Shown here: in pieces, positions 41,787 to 50,936 of the stretch
Layout: the number at the start of each line of letters is the position of its first letter
Numbering within the stretch: the stretch's first letter is position 1
From: Mucilaginibacter phenanthrenivorans
GTDB lineage: Bacteria; Bacteroidota; Bacteroidia; Sphingobacteriales; Sphingobacteriaceae
Assembly: GCF_024721155.1 (NCBI RefSeq)
Contig: NZ_JAHVAP010000004.1
Span: 372,001 to 436,000 of the forward strand
Length of the DNA: 64,000 nt
Reading direction: 5' to 3'
The notes under the pieces: model-generated
What the model was told of the DNA's origin: nothing
Databases searched by the model: none
What the model saw: only the letters and a program-made list of their open reading frames with translations
Position numbers and translations under genes: made by a program

Positions 41787-42911
41787 ATGAGATTTATTGT
41801 TTCTACATCAACATTACTCAAGCAACTACAGGCTGTAAGCGGGGCCTTGAGCAATAGCACAGTATTGCCTATCCTTGAAAACTTTTTGTTCGAGATAAAA
41901 GATGGAAACTTAACTATTTCCGCTACCGATCTGCAAACCAGCATGACCACCTCATTGCCGGTTGAAGCTAAGGAGAATGGCCGCATAGCCATCCCATCAC
42001 GGATCTTATTAGAGACCTTGAAATCACTGCCTGAGCAACCTGTTAATTTTTCGGTTGATGACAGCACCTTCGCTATTGAAATAAACGCCGGCGACGGTAA
42101 ATACAAGTTGAACGGCGAAAATGGCGAGGACTTCCCTAAGATTCCGGTTGTTGAAAACGCATCGTCTGTAAATTTACCTGCTTCAGTTTTAGCCGAAGCG
42201 ATAAACAAAACCATATTTGCGGTAAGTAATGATGAACTGCGCCCTGCAATGACAGGCGTTTACTGCCAGTTATCAACCTCTTATCTTACATTTGTAGCTA
42301 CCGACGCACACAAGCTGGTGCGTTACCGCCGTAAGGATGCAAAGGCTGCAAGCACAACATCGTTCATATTGCCTAAAAAAGCATTGACGCTTTTAAAATC
42401 ATCATTACCAAGTGACGACGTAAACGTGGCGGTTGAATACAACAGCACCAGCGCATTCTTCAAATTCGGCAACATTAACCTTGTCTGCCGTTTAATTGAC
42501 GAGCGCTATCCTGATTACGAAGCGGTTATCCCGTTAAACAACCCTAACAAATTAAGCATCGATCGCCAGTCGTTCTTAGGCTCATTGAGCCGTGTTGCCA
42601 TTTACGCCAACAAAACTACCCACCAGGTAAGGCTTAAAATAAACGGCAGCGAGTTGAATATATCATCCGAAGATATTGACTTTGCAAACGAGGCACATGA
42701 GCGCTTAAGCTGTCAGTATGAGGGCGAGGATATGGAGATAGGTTTTAACGCACGTTTCCTGATCGAGATGCTTAAGAATTTAAGCTGTGAAGAAGTTACC
42801 CTCGAAATGTCGACACCTAACCGTGCCGGGATCTTGTTACCACAGGGTGGCGATGAAAACGAAGACGTGCTCATGCTGGTAATGCCGGTAATGCTAAACA
42901 GCTATGCCTAA
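41787..42911 (+). CDS. dnaN: DNA polymerase III sliding clamp, beta subunit
   Basis: The ring-shaped clamp that tethers DNA polymerase III (374 aa). The three clamp domains follow one another, with MRFIVSTSTLLKQLQAVSGA, NSTVLPILENFLFEIKDG, GVYCQLSTSYLTFVATDAHK, LTLLKSSLPSDDVNVAVEYN and the C-terminal VLMLVMPVMLNSYA. A TACTTTTG box (41760-41767) lies 19 bases before the start, so it may have its own promoter besides read-through from gldFG. A terminator follows at 42981. Confidence 0.97.
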   Translation: MRFIVSTSTLLKQLQAVSGALSNSTVLPILENFLFEIKDGNLTISATDLQTSMTTSLPVEAKENGRIAIPSRILLETLKSLPEQPVNFSVDDSTFAIEINAGDGKYKLNGENGEDFPKIPVVENASSVNLPASVLAEAINKTIFAVSNDELRPAMTGVYCQLSTSYLTFVATDAHKLVRYRRKDAKAASTTSFILPKKALTLLKSSLPSDDVNVAVEYNSTSAFFKFGNINLVCRLIDERYPDYEAVIPLNNPNKLSIDRQSFLGSLSRVAIYANKTTHQVRLKINGSELNISSEDIDFANEAHERLSCQYEGEDMEIGFNARFLIEMLKNLSCEEVTLEMSTPNRAGILLPQGGDENEDVLMLVMPVMLNSYA

Positions 42912-42980
42912 TGCCGAACGGCATTCTTTAATTGAATTTATTTTATTCTTGAATATTTTAAATTATAAATCCAAATTCGG

Positions 42981-43006
42981 GTCCGGCGTAAAAACCGGAC
43001 TTTTTT
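42981..43006 (+). terminator. Rho-independent terminator after dnaN
   Basis: A 6-bp stem GTCCGG/CCGGAC with an 8-base loop followed by six Ts. It lies 70 bases after the dnaN stop. Confidence 0.8.
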
Positions 43007-43058
43007 ATTAGCCCCGATAACAAATTTTATTATAAGCAGTTATAATAGCAATTATTAT

Positions 43059-43745
43059 ATGAACACGCGTTACCTGATTTTACTTTTTGTGGCTGCTGCA
43101 ATTGGCTTGTCCTCCTGCAAAAACAACGACAATGTTTTTCCCAAGCAGGTTTCGGCCTTTTATAAAATAATAAATGGTTCATCAGATACGCTCAATTACT
43201 ACCTGAACGGTACCCGTCAAAACAATGGCTCAAGCCTGTTTCCAGGCGGGGCCACCACATATTACCTTGCGGTGCCGGCGGGTTCAGATAACTTTCAGTT
43301 TAAAAAAAATGGCGCCTTGGATGTGCTATTCAGTGTACCTGAAAAACTTGGAGATAGCGTAACATACTCTCTTTATATTTATGGTCCGTCGGTCGATCAG
43401 ACTTTTAAAACCACAGACGTTTTTAACCCGGATACCAGTACAGTTGTAGACAAAATCACCCAAGCCAGGTTTGTAAACGTATCGCCCGATATTGGCGACC
43501 TGGACGTTTACGTAGGCGATACACTTAAATACCAAACCGGCACGTTCAAATCATCCAATTTTATCACCTTCGGTAAGGGGGTAAAGGATGTGAAAGTTTA
43601 CCTGGCCGGCACTAAAACATTGGCTAAAGACACCACATTTACGATGACCGACCATACAATTTATACCATATACTCGCACGGTTTAAAAAATGGTAAAGGC
43701 GCTACAAAGTTTAACGTAGCGTTTACACTTAATTATCAAAATTAA
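43059..43745 (+). CDS. DUF4397 lipoprotein (first copy)
   Basis: A 228-aa predicted lipoprotein: the N-terminus has a hydrophobic stretch followed by a lipobox ending LSSCKNND. Two DUF4397-like beta-sandwich repeats follow (FYKIINGSSDTLNYYLNGTR and ARFVNVSPDIGDLDVYVGD). The second matches the family's conserved RFVNVSPD...DVYV pattern. It forms a tandem pair with the next gene, 20 bases downstream. Likely surface or periplasmic; function unknown. Confidence 0.82.
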   Translation: MNTRYLILLFVAAAIGLSSCKNNDNVFPKQVSAFYKIINGSSDTLNYYLNGTRQNNGSSLFPGGATTYYLAVPAGSDNFQFKKNGALDVLFSVPEKLGDSVTYSLYIYGPSVDQTFKTTDVFNPDTSTVVDKITQARFVNVSPDIGDLDVYVGDTLKYQTGTFKSSNFITFGKGVKDVKVYLAGTKTLAKDTTFTMTDHTIYTIYSHGLKNGKGATKFNVAFTLNYQN

Positions 43746-43765
43746 AAGAACATCCATAACTATAT

Positions 43766-44491
43766 ATGAATAGCAAAAAATATTTTAAGATCTCTGGCTG
43801 GCTATTTTTATCCATAATAGGACTATGGTTTACCTGGTCAATATCATCATGCGGTAAGGCTGCAGTTGTAAGTGCCGCAGGCTTGAATATTAAATATGAG
43901 GTTTTTAATTTGAGCCCCGATCTTGGACCGGTTAATCTTTACATTAATTTTTTAATAGCAAACAGCACACCTTTTACTTATACTTACAGCCAGGGATATT
44001 TTACCATAGCTAATCTTGATACGGCCTATCGTTACCGGACGCCAATAATTAACGGTGTAGGCGGAGATGTTGTATTTATACGCCATGACACACTTACCCG
44101 AAATACGCAATACAGCCTTTTTATTACAGGCAATGTTGCCACCAACACGTTGTTACCAATTTTCACGGTAGATACAGCTACATTGCCTGCTGTGGGCCGT
44201 GGTAAAGTTCGCTTTGTTAACGCCTCGCCAACAGGTACCGCAGGTATTGATGTTTATGCAAACGGTTCTTTAGCTTTTAGTAAAATAGCTTATCCTAAAT
44301 TTACGCCGTACATTGAGGTACCTAACGGCAGTTATACTTTTACTATTACAGCCACCGGATCGTCGACTATTTTAAAGACCTTACCCAGCGTAAGTATCCA
44401 GGACGGCAGGCTATACACTTTATATACATCGGGTTATACCAACCGTGCTGATTCAGCAGCATTTAACGCGGCTGTAATAACGAATAGGTAG
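43766..44491 (+). CDS. DUF4397 lipoprotein (second copy)
   Basis: A 241-aa paralogue of the preceding gene. The lipobox is ISSCGKAA. The DUF4397 pattern is repeated twice (YEVFNLSPDLGPVNLYINF and RFVNASPTGTAGIDVYANGS). The two proteins differ in sequence, so the duplication is old. The gene ends at a GGTTGTAAAG word-repeat element. Confidence 0.82.
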   Translation: MNSKKYFKISGWLFLSIIGLWFTWSISSCGKAAVVSAAGLNIKYEVFNLSPDLGPVNLYINFLIANSTPFTYTYSQGYFTIANLDTAYRYRTPIINGVGGDVVFIRHDTLTRNTQYSLFITGNVATNTLLPIFTVDTATLPAVGRGKVRFVNASPTGTAGIDVYANGSLAFSKIAYPKFTPYIEVPNGSYTFTITATGSSTILKTLPSVSIQDGRLYTLYTSGYTNRADSAAFNAAVITNR

Positions 44492-44494
44492 AGT

Positions 44495-44648
44495 AAGGTT
44501 GTAGTTGTTGTAGAGGTTGTAAAAGTTGAAATCATTTGCAGCAGAAAAATTAGCACTGCCAACTCTACAACATTTACAACATTTATAACTTCTACAACCT
44601 TTACACAACACTTACAACTTCTACAACCTTTCCACAACACTTACAACT
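44495..44648. repeat. Inverted word-repeat element, GGTTGTAAAG type (copy 1)
   Basis: The left arm 44495-44529 (AAGGTTGTAGTTGTTGTAGA, GGTTGTAAAAGTTG). The right arm 44560-44648 is a longer series of complements (CTACAACATTTACAACATTT, ATAACTTCTACAACCTTTAC and similar). It lies between the DUF4397 pair and dedA. Related copies at 53781 and 54615. Confidence 0.75.
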
Positions 44649-44682
44649 AAAATCCTTATTTTTACCCCCAAACTTTAAAACA

Positions 44683-45336
44683 TTGGAACTAGTTAAAAGC
44701 CTGATTGATTTTATATTACACATTGATAAGCACCTGGCAGCAATAATAAGCCAGTACCATGCCTTAACCTATTTAATATTATTCGCTATTATTTTTGCTG
44801 AAACAGGCTTTGTGGTTACTCCATTTTTACCCGGCGACTCGTTATTATTTGCGGCAGGTGCATTAATAGCCGGCGGCAATACAGGTTTAAGTATTTACCT
44901 GCTTGGGCTGATATTAATTGCAGCAGCCTTTACCGGTAATACAGTTAATTACCTGCTCGGAAATTATTTAGGCCCGAAGGTATTCAAGGAAAAGAATAAA
45001 ATTTTAAAACTTGACTATTACCTTAAAACCAAGGCTTTTTTTGATAAGCATGGCGGAAAGGCTGTAATATTCAGCAGGTTTATACCTATCATCCGTACGG
45101 TGGCACCATTTGTGGCAGGTGTTGGCAAGATGCCACTGGTACGTTACAGCTTATACAACATTATTGGTGGCGCAGCATGGATCACCCTGTTTCTTGCTGC
45201 CGGCTATGAACTTGGAACACTCGATTTTTTCAAGAAGCATTTTGCAGTGGTAGAAATTTTGATTATCCTGATCTCAATTATTCCGCCTATTTATGCTGCG
45301 GTTAAAGGCGGTAAATCTAAGCAGGCTGCTGTTTAA
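44683..45336 (+). CDS. DedA family membrane protein
   Basis: A polytopic inner-membrane protein (217 aa) of the DedA/SNARE-associated family, members of which recycle lipid carriers such as undecaprenyl phosphate. Signature blocks are FAETGFVVTPFLPGDSLLFA, TGNTVNYLLGNYLGPKVF and FSRFIPIIRTVAPFVAGVG, with conserved acidic and arginine residues. The start is TTG at 44683. It overlaps the converging TMEM175 gene by 20 bases. Confidence 0.92.
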   Translation: MELVKSLIDFILHIDKHLAAIISQYHALTYLILFAIIFAETGFVVTPFLPGDSLLFAAGALIAGGNTGLSIYLLGLILIAAAFTGNTVNYLLGNYLGPKVFKEKNKILKLDYYLKTKAFFDKHGGKAVIFSRFIPIIRTVAPFVAGVGKMPLVRYSLYNIIGGAAWITLFLAAGYELGTLDFFKKHFAVVEILIILISIIPPIYAAVKGGKSKQAAV

Positions 45337-46057
45337 TATCACCAAATTTCTCGCGGGCCTTTCTTCCACGGTATCCAAACAAGATGCTGTAAAGGAATGG
45401 TATCGACATGTAAATAAAACCGGATGTTCCTTTATACTCAACCGGTGCAATTAAGACGAACAAGATACCTGCTATTCCAAGTCCGGCATTGCAAAGATTC
45501 AATATAATATAGGTGTTCGTTTCAAATTCTTCGGCTGGAGATAACTTTATCTCCCTTGCAGATTTTTTTGCGTGTAAATACATAAAAAAGAACAACGTGT
45601 AGATTGCCGCATATCCGGAATGATAAACATACATAAGCGTAGGCTGCTGCTCCTGGGTTATCATCACCCCGGTGTGACCATGATCGTTATATTGCCCGTC
45701 TGAAAATAGCGCAGAAAAAAGAAATTTTAGGGGATAGACATACATCAATACCACAAACAGCAGCAGCGCATTTAAGAAGGTAACGTAGGCGTTATTTAAG
45801 CCATACCTGCGGAAATAAATATTCTGGCTGTTCCAGATCATAAATAAGATCCCGAAACAGCAAGCAAAGCTAAAAAAGCCTTTGAACACCTCAAAAAGTT
45901 CATCGAATGTTCGCGGTACCTCCAGCGACACCATGATAAGCGTTATGACAAAGGCGAAAACCGCATCGCTAAAGGTTTCCAGCCTTGATGGTTCATGGCT
46001 CCGCCATTTAAAAACTGATGCCTTACCCTTAGTTAGCGCTGCTATTTTTTTCCTCAT
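45317..46057 (-). CDS. TMEM175-like potassium channel family protein
   Basis: A 246-aa membrane protein (from the ATG at 46057; the frame extends to a TTG at 46072) of the DUF1211/TMEM175 family, bacterial members of which form potassium-permeable channels. The hallmark is RLETFSDAVFAFVITLIMVS in the first helix, which carries the FSD motif. About six helices are seen. It shares the strand with the upstream zinc phospholipase gene, whose stop is 4 bases away, so the two are probably one operon. Function is inferred from the family. Confidence 0.85.
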   Translation of the reverse strand: MRKKIAALTKGKASVFKWRSHEPSRLETFSDAVFAFVITLIMVSLEVPRTFDELFEVFKGFFSFACCFGILFMIWNSQNIYFRRYGLNNAYVTFLNALLLFVVLMYVYPLKFLFSALFSDGQYNDHGHTGVMITQEQQPTLMYVYHSGYAAIYTLFFFMYLHAKKSAREIKLSPAEEFETNTYIILNLCNAGLGIAGILFVLIAPVEYKGTSGFIYMSIPFLYSILFGYRGRKAREKFGDIKQQPA

Positions 46058-46061
46058 ACGG

Positions 46062-47021
46062 TTATTTAGCAAAAACTAATACTTTTCCGCTTTTATACAA
46101 AGCCTCTTCTTGTTGGATTTTTGCCCGTTCGGCATTATCCATGGGTATTGCTATAAGTTTATTTAAATCTGGCTGCCCTGCATCAACCCAGGCAGAATAC
46201 CAGTAGCTGCCTACAGTCAGAATTGCAGCGCGCATCCGGCGCTCAACCATTCCCTTTAACATTTTATGATAAGCGGCCGCATAAGCAACTGAATAATCTT
46301 TAACTTCCTTCTTTCCATGAAGCACCATCTCATATTTTTTATCAGCGGGAAATGATTTATTAAGCATCCGTTCAAAGCGCAATACGGTATCAACGCTTTT
46401 AAACGAGCTGCGGCATATTTTAAAAGCCTCTGTCAATGGATTTTCAATATACCGGGCCTTGCCAACGTAGTAATTATAATTGCCGCTAAACAGCTCAGGC
46501 AGCCTGCTCTCCCAAAGCGTATGGATGCCGGTTTGATTGGTAAGTTGCCCGTTGTAGTTTTGGGTAAGATGAAGCGGTACGTGGGCATCGGCTATGTAAT
46601 GCCCTAAGTTTGCAGAAGTATTTAAAATGGCCGTGGTATCATGTTCCTTAAATGCCCTAACCAACCTGTAATAGTTATAATGAATGGTCCATGGTACGGT
46701 ACCATATTTATCCAGCGTATCGGCGGTATATTTTGCAGCCGCATCGTACCAGTTATGCGGGATATGTTTAAACGGGTCTTTACCATAATGATCGGCGTTC
46801 AGGTAATGACGTCTTCCTTCGGAAGAATCTACATACCGCTTTTTGTCCGCGCTAATGGCGTGCTCAGTTAAGTATTCAATGTTACTCTTATAAAAGGCAG
46901 ACATTGGCTTTGGCAAAGTATAAACTGCAAGCCGGCCTATTTTATAGTGGGCGTAAAAGCCCCATGAGGAAAAGAGGAATATTAATGATAATCCAATTAA
47001 AATGGTTAGGCCGCGTCGCAT
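46062..47021 (-). CDS. Zinc-dependent phospholipase C family protein
   Basis: A 319-aa protein of the zinc phospholipase C/S1-P1 nuclease fold. It starts with a signal-type hydrophobic segment (LTILIGLSLIFLFSSWG) that could be cleaved or anchor it. Candidate zinc ligands are in WGFYAHYKIG, HYLNADHYG, GHYIADAHVPLHLTQNYNG and TGIHTLWESRLPE. The last two blocks are the HxxxD/H...E core. The ATG at 47021 is preferred over the TTG at 47027. A TATATTTG box lies 3 bases upstream of it. Confidence 0.82.
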   Translation of the reverse strand: MRRGLTILIGLSLIFLFSSWGFYAHYKIGRLAVYTLPKPMSAFYKSNIEYLTEHAISADKKRYVDSSEGRRHYLNADHYGKDPFKHIPHNWYDAAAKYTADTLDKYGTVPWTIHYNYYRLVRAFKEHDTTAILNTSANLGHYIADAHVPLHLTQNYNGQLTNQTGIHTLWESRLPELFSGNYNYYVGKARYIENPLTEAFKICRSSFKSVDTVLRFERMLNKSFPADKKYEMVLHGKKEVKDYSVAYAAAYHKMLKGMVERRMRAAILTVGSYWYSAWVDAGQPDLNKLIAIPMDNAERAKIQQEEALYKSGKVLVFAK

Positions 47022-47024
47022 GTT

Positions 47025-47032
47025 CAAATATA
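47025..47032 (-). promoter_or_regulatory. -7 box (TATATTTG) 3 bases before the zinc phospholipase gene
   Basis: A full TAnnTTTG match on the minus strand adjoining the ATG at 47021. No TTTG -33 element at the expected spacing. Confidence 0.45.
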
Positions 47033-47174
47033 GTTGTATGAATGAAATGTTTTTCGTCTGAATCAGAATTTGCTGGATTTTAGAATTTACAGAATGAAAG
47101 TTTATTTATTAGCCTAACATTTCAACCTTAAAACTTTACAACTTTACAACATCTCTAAAAAAACAAAAAAGGTA

Positions 47175-47205
47175 TTTGATATTAAAAATAATCATCCTAT
47201 ATTTG
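47175..47205 (+). promoter_or_regulatory. Promoter of rpsT (TTTG-N19-TATATTTG)
   Basis: TTTG at 47175-47178 and TATATTTG at 47198-47205, exactly 19 bases apart, a full match to the Bacteroidetes consensus. The leader to the ATG at 47248 is about 35 bases. Confidence 0.8.
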
Positions 47206-47247
47206 CAGTCCTTAAAATAAAAGAAAAAAGAATAACAAAGCTATACA

Positions 47248-47502
47248 ATGGCAAATCATAAATCATCATTAAAAAGGATCCGTTCAAACGCTGCGAAGCG
47301 CTTACGCAACAGGTACCAGGCTAAAACCACCAGGAACGCCATCAAAAAATTAAGAGGCACTACCACTAAGGCTGATGCAAGTGTGCTTTTGGTTAAAGTA
47401 ATTTCAATGCTTGACCGTTTAGCTAAAAAGAACGTTATTCACAAAAACAAAGCTTCAAACAACAAATCAAAGCTTACTAAATTTGTTAATACCTTAAAAT
47501 AA
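47248..47502 (+). CDS. rpsT: 30S ribosomal protein S20
   Basis: A small, very basic ribosomal protein (84 aa) that binds 16S r[23 protein letters not shown] at the N-terminus and [20 protein letters not shown] near the end are family-typical. It is monocistronic, with a strong promoter upstream and a strong terminator downstream. Confidence 0.97.
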   Translation: MANHKSSLKRIRSNAAKRLRNRYQAKTTRNAIKKLRGTTTKADASVLLVKVISMLDRLAKKNVIHKNKASNNKSKLTKFVNTLK

Positions 47503-47520
47503 GGTTCCGATATTTATACA

Positions 47521-47558
47521 AAAACCCGTTTCATCAATTTGAAGCGGGTTTTTTTGTT
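47521..47558 (+). terminator. Rho-independent terminator after rpsT
   Basis: A 12-bp stem (AAAACCCGTTTC with GAAGCGGGTTTT, one G-U pair) around an 8-base loop, followed by a T-rich tail. Confidence 0.9.
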
Positions 47559-47685
47559 GTTTTATTTTTTGAAAATAATTTAACGTTAATTTAAAAAAAG
47601 CAGAACAAAACCTCCCTCCTGTTACGTATAAATGTCTGTATAACAGCTACAGTTATAATAATTTACAGGTAAAAAACATCAGGCG

Positions 47686-49896
47686 TTGAGGATTTACATA
47701 ACCCTACTTTTATTATTCATTTCCATTTCGGGATTCGCGGCGGTCGACAGGGGCCGTGTGGATAGTTTAAAAACATTAGTTGCTTCGTCTTTAAACGGGC
47801 AGTCGGAACCTGATACCATAAGCATAAACAGGCTAAACAAACTTGCAGTAAACTATTTCGATTCAAACCCGGACAGTACGCTATACTATGGCCACAAGGC
47901 TATCGATCTCGCCAGGAAAATTAATTATAAAGCCGGTTTAGCAAATGCCCTTGTGCAAACAGGGCGCGCAAACTTTCCGAAGGGCAAGTTCACCCAGGCG
48001 CAACTTGATTTTGATGAGGCTATTTCCATTTATAAAACACTAAATGATTTACCCGGGCTGGCCTATTGCTATAAACTTTATGGCCGCATGGATAACCTAT
48101 TGGCTAAATACCAGGTTGCTTTATATTACCTGAACCAGGCGCTTGATATAAACGTAAAATTAAAGAACGATGCCGAAATTGCCGATTGTTATAAAAATAT
48201 AGGCATCGTATACTTTAGCGAGGGGCAAAATTCAACTGCTCTTGATTATTATTATAAAGGACTTTACATAACGCTTAAAGCCGACGATAAAGGTGCTTCT
48301 GCGGCTATTTACAACGACATTGGCGTTGTTTTGCAGGGCATGGAAGTTTATCCGAAGGCTCTTGATTATTATCGCAAAGCGCTAAGTCTGTTTAAAGGGA
48401 TTAAAAACCTCAATGGCGTAGGTACGATCAACGAAAACATAGGTGAAGTGCTTATCGCTCACAAAGAGTATGACAGGGCAATCGTCCATCTAACAAAAGC
48501 CATCAACATTGCTAAAAAGCAAGATGATAAGGATGGCATGAGCTCAGTTTATACCGACCTGGGACTATGTTATGCACATAAAAATCAGTTTGGGCTGGCA
48601 AAAAGATACCTCGATACATCGTTGCAAATTGCAAGCACGTATAAAATTGTTTATAACCAGGCCTATGCTTTAATTGGCATGGCTACGATGTATAACCTGC
48701 AAAAAGATTTTGCCAATGCTTATAAATATGCCACCGAGGGACAAAAACTTGCGGGCACCCTTCGGAATTTAACTGTACGCTCAAATGCTGCCCTGCAACT
48801 TAACCAGACATTAGCGGGTCTGGGTAGATTCGATGATGCATATAAAATGCTTAGGCGGTACAACGAACTGCGCGACAGCCTTAATAATAACGAAAGTATT
48901 CAAAAGCTTACCTCCAACAATCTCGAGCTTGATTTTGCTTCAAAAGAACGTGCGCTTAAGCAGCAAAACCGCGAACGTGATGAATCTTACAAACAGCGCA
49001 TAAAACAACAACGCCTGATCAATACGGTATTTTTAACCATAATAGCAGGTATGATAACTGTTTCAATTGTGTATTACCGGCAAAAGCGCAAACAGCAAAA
49101 GATAAACACATTGCTGGAAGAAAGGAATCGTGAAGTATTACAACAAAAGTCCGACCTCGATGACCAGGCACAAAAATTAAACAACCTGAATGTTTTAAAG
49201 GACAGACTAATATCTGTACTGGCACATGACCTCCGTGCGCCGTTAAGTACATTACGCGGTTTATTCAGCCTGCTGCAGGATGAAACTATTTCGCACGAAC
49301 AAATGTTGGAAATGATTCCCGGCGTGTTAAAAAAACTTGAGTATACCTCCGACTTCCTTGATACGCTCCTTTTCTGGATCAACAGCCAGATGGACAATTT
49401 CGAAAGCTCGGCAAAGAGCTTCCATCTGAAGGATATTGTTGCCTATGAAACAGAAAGCTATTATGAGCAGGCCAAACTAAAGGGCATTACGCTTATTGAT
49501 AATGTACCTTCGGATGCCGTCGCTTCTGCCGACCCGAATTCCATTCGCATTGTTATTCGTAATTTAATTACCAACGCTATTAAATTTTCAAGCCAGGGCG
49601 ATATTATCGAAGTTTCAGCCATTCAACAAGACGATCACAACTATATTATCTCGGTAAAGGATACCGGAACAGGCATGAGCGACGAACAGCTTGGAAAACT
49701 GTTTAAAAGCAAGGTAAATAGTTTCGCCGGTACAAATAATGAGTCGGGTACAGGTATGGGAATGTTGTTTTGTAAGGACCTTGTTGAAAAATGCAGCGGC
49801 AAGATCTGGGTTACCAGTAAACTGGGTCATGGAACTAAGTTTTCGTTTACCGTTCCTATGGGCACCATGACCGAGAAGCACCTTCAAGTAGCTTAA
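47686..49896 (+). CDS. TPR-containing sensor histidine kinase
   Basis: A 736-aa membrane kinase. A signal peptide (residues 1-18, ending SGFAA) is followed by about six tetratricopeptide repeats (SAAIYNDIGVVLQGMEVYPK, NENIGEVLIAHKEYDRAIVH and similar, up to about 400), which should be periplasmic. A coiled coil precedes and follows a single transmembrane helix (about 445-463, NTVFLTIIAGMITVSIVYY). The cytoplasmic HisKA box is SVLAHDLRAPLSTLRG, with its His at about residue 514. The HATPase has NLITNAIKFSSQG, DTGTGMSDEQ and GTGMGMLFCKDLVEKCSG. The start is TTG at 47686. No response regulator is adjacent, so its partner is unknown. Confidence 0.9.
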   Translation: MRIYITLLLLFISISGFAAVDRGRVDSLKTLVASSLNGQSEPDTISINRLNKLAVNYFDSNPDSTLYYGHKAIDLARKINYKAGLANALVQTGRANFPKGKFTQAQLDFDEAISIYKTLNDLPGLAYCYKLYGRMDNLLAKYQVALYYLNQALDINVKLKNDAEIADCYKNIGIVYFSEGQNSTALDYYYKGLYITLKADDKGASAAIYNDIGVVLQGMEVYPKALDYYRKALSLFKGIKNLNGVGTINENIGEVLIAHKEYDRAIVHLTKAINIAKKQDDKDGMSSVYTDLGLCYAHKNQFGLAKRYLDTSLQIASTYKIVYNQAYALIGMATMYNLQKDFANAYKYATEGQKLAGTLRNLTVRSNAALQLNQTLAGLGRFDDAYKMLRRYNELRDSLNNNESIQKLTSNNLELDFASKERALKQQNRERDESYKQRIKQQRLINTVFLTIIAGMITVSIVYYRQKRKQQKINTLLEERNREVLQQKSDLDDQAQKLNNLNVLKDRLISVLAHDLRAPLSTLRGLFSLLQDETISHEQMLEMIPGVLKKLEYTSDFLDTLLFWINSQMDNFESSAKSFHLKDIVAYETESYYEQAKLKGITLIDNVPSDAVASADPNSIRIVIRNLITNAIKFSSQGDIIEVSAIQQDDHNYIISVKDTGTGMSDEQLGKLFKSKVNSFAGTNNESGTGMGMLFCKDLVEKCSGKIWVTSKLGHGTKFSFTVPMGTMTEKHLQVA

Positions 49897-49927
49897 TATC
49901 AGTTAATTTTTGCAGATTGATATCGCA

Positions 49928-50635
49928 CTAGCCATTAGTGAGATCGATAAAGATATTCTCCAGCGTTTTGCCCTTATTTTTACCTCTCAATCCATCAAGG
50001 GTATCGTTTGCTACAATTTTGCCCTTATTGATAATAATTACTTCATTACAAACAGCTTCAACTTCCTGCATAATGTGGGTTGAAAGGATAACTGTTTTTG
50101 ATTTACCAAGATCAAGAATCAGCTGGCGAATGCCGATCAATTGGTTAGGATCAAGGCCAGAAGTAGGCTCGTCCAATATCAACACTTCAGGATTGTGCAA
50201 AATGGCCTGTGCCAGGCCTACGCGCTGTCTGTAACCCTTTGATAATTGTCCCACCTTTTTATGCTGCTCCGGACCAAGGCCGGTTTGTTCAATTATTTCG
50301 GCTATGCGTTTTTGGGGCGATTTCATTTGATGGATCCCCGCAATAAACTCCATCGATTCTTTTACATACATATCAAGGTATAAAGGATTACTCTCGGGCA
50401 GATACCCTATGCTGCGCTTAACATCTATGGCCTGCGTTTCCACATCAAACCCGCATACCGAAGCCTTACCCGAAGTTTGAGGAATAAACCCCGTAAGTAT
50501 TTTCATGGTAGTTGACTTGCCTGCACCATTCGGCCCCAGAAAACCTAAAACGCCCGGTTTGGCGCTAAAGCTAATCCCATCAAGCGCCTTTTGCACCCCA
50601 TAAACTTTGGTTAATGATTCAACAACAATGCTCAT
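49928..50635 (-). CDS. gldA: ABC transporter ATP-binding protein, GldA-like
   Basis: A 235-aa ATPase. Walker A is FLGPNGAGKST, the signature is LSKGYRQRVGLAQAIL, Walker B is VLILDEPTSGLDPNQ and the switch His is in STHIMQEV. The sequence is closest in type to GldA, the ATPase that works with GldF and GldG in gliding, and a GldF-GldG fusion lies 8 kb upstream. It is shorter than Flavobacterium GldA, lacking a C-terminal extension. A TACATTTG box lies 4 bases before its start. Assignment to gldA rather than a general ABC-2 ATPase is an inference. Confidence 0.7.
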   Translation of the reverse strand: MSIVVESLTKVYGVQKALDGISFSAKPGVLGFLGPNGAGKSTTMKILTGFIPQTSGKASVCGFDVETQAIDVKRSIGYLPESNPLYLDMYVKESMEFIAGIHQMKSPQKRIAEIIEQTGLGPEQHKKVGQLSKGYRQRVGLAQAILHNPEVLILDEPTSGLDPNQLIGIRQLILDLGKSKTVILSTHIMQEVEAVCNEVIIINKGKIVANDTLDGLRGKNKGKTLENIFIDLTNG

Positions 50636-50639
50636 GGTT

Positions 50640-50647
50640 CAAATGTA
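50640..50647 (-). promoter_or_regulatory. -7 box (TACATTTG) 4 bases before gldA
   Basis: A full TAnnTTTG match on the minus strand adjoining the ATG at 50635. No -33 element seen at 19-21 bases. Confidence 0.45.
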
Positions 50648-50875
50648 GGGGATAGTAATGAGATGTGAGATGTGAGATGTGAGAAATTTCGTTGGCTTGG
50701 GCTTTTAATCCCAAACCCTTTAATCAGTAGATCATCGTTCAAAACAATCCCCGCCAAAAAAGCAGCCTATTATCATACAATTGCAATCAAAAACTCATAC
50801 TATTGTCAACGCAGTTTCAAACAATCCAATTAGGCAGGTTGGCGATAATTTAATTGTCATATTGTCATGGATACA

Positions 50876-50908
50876 ATTGCGGCAAGCTATTTGAATAGTA
50901 TATATTTG
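50876..50908 (+). promoter_or_regulatory. Promoter of trxA (ATTG-N21-TATATTTG)
   Basis: TATATTTG at 50901-50908 is a full -7 match. An ATTG at 50876-50879, 21 bases upstream, is the best -33 candidate. The ATG is 28 bases downstream. Confidence 0.5.
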
Positions 50909-50936
50909 TAATACAAAAAATTAAAATTTAGAAATC

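Larger units (their letters stand above)
50636..50936. other. Divergent intergenic region gldA-trxA
   Basis: 301 bases. It holds the gldA box, a word repeat (50658-50686, GAGATGTGAGATGTGAG, related to 37330), AT-rich filler and the trxA promoter. No ORF. Confidence 0.6.

Noticed and set aside
44683..45336. The dedA frame might start at a later ATG
   Set aside because: The TTG at 44683 gives a complete N-terminal helix and family-like length; no Met codon follows until well inside the protein.
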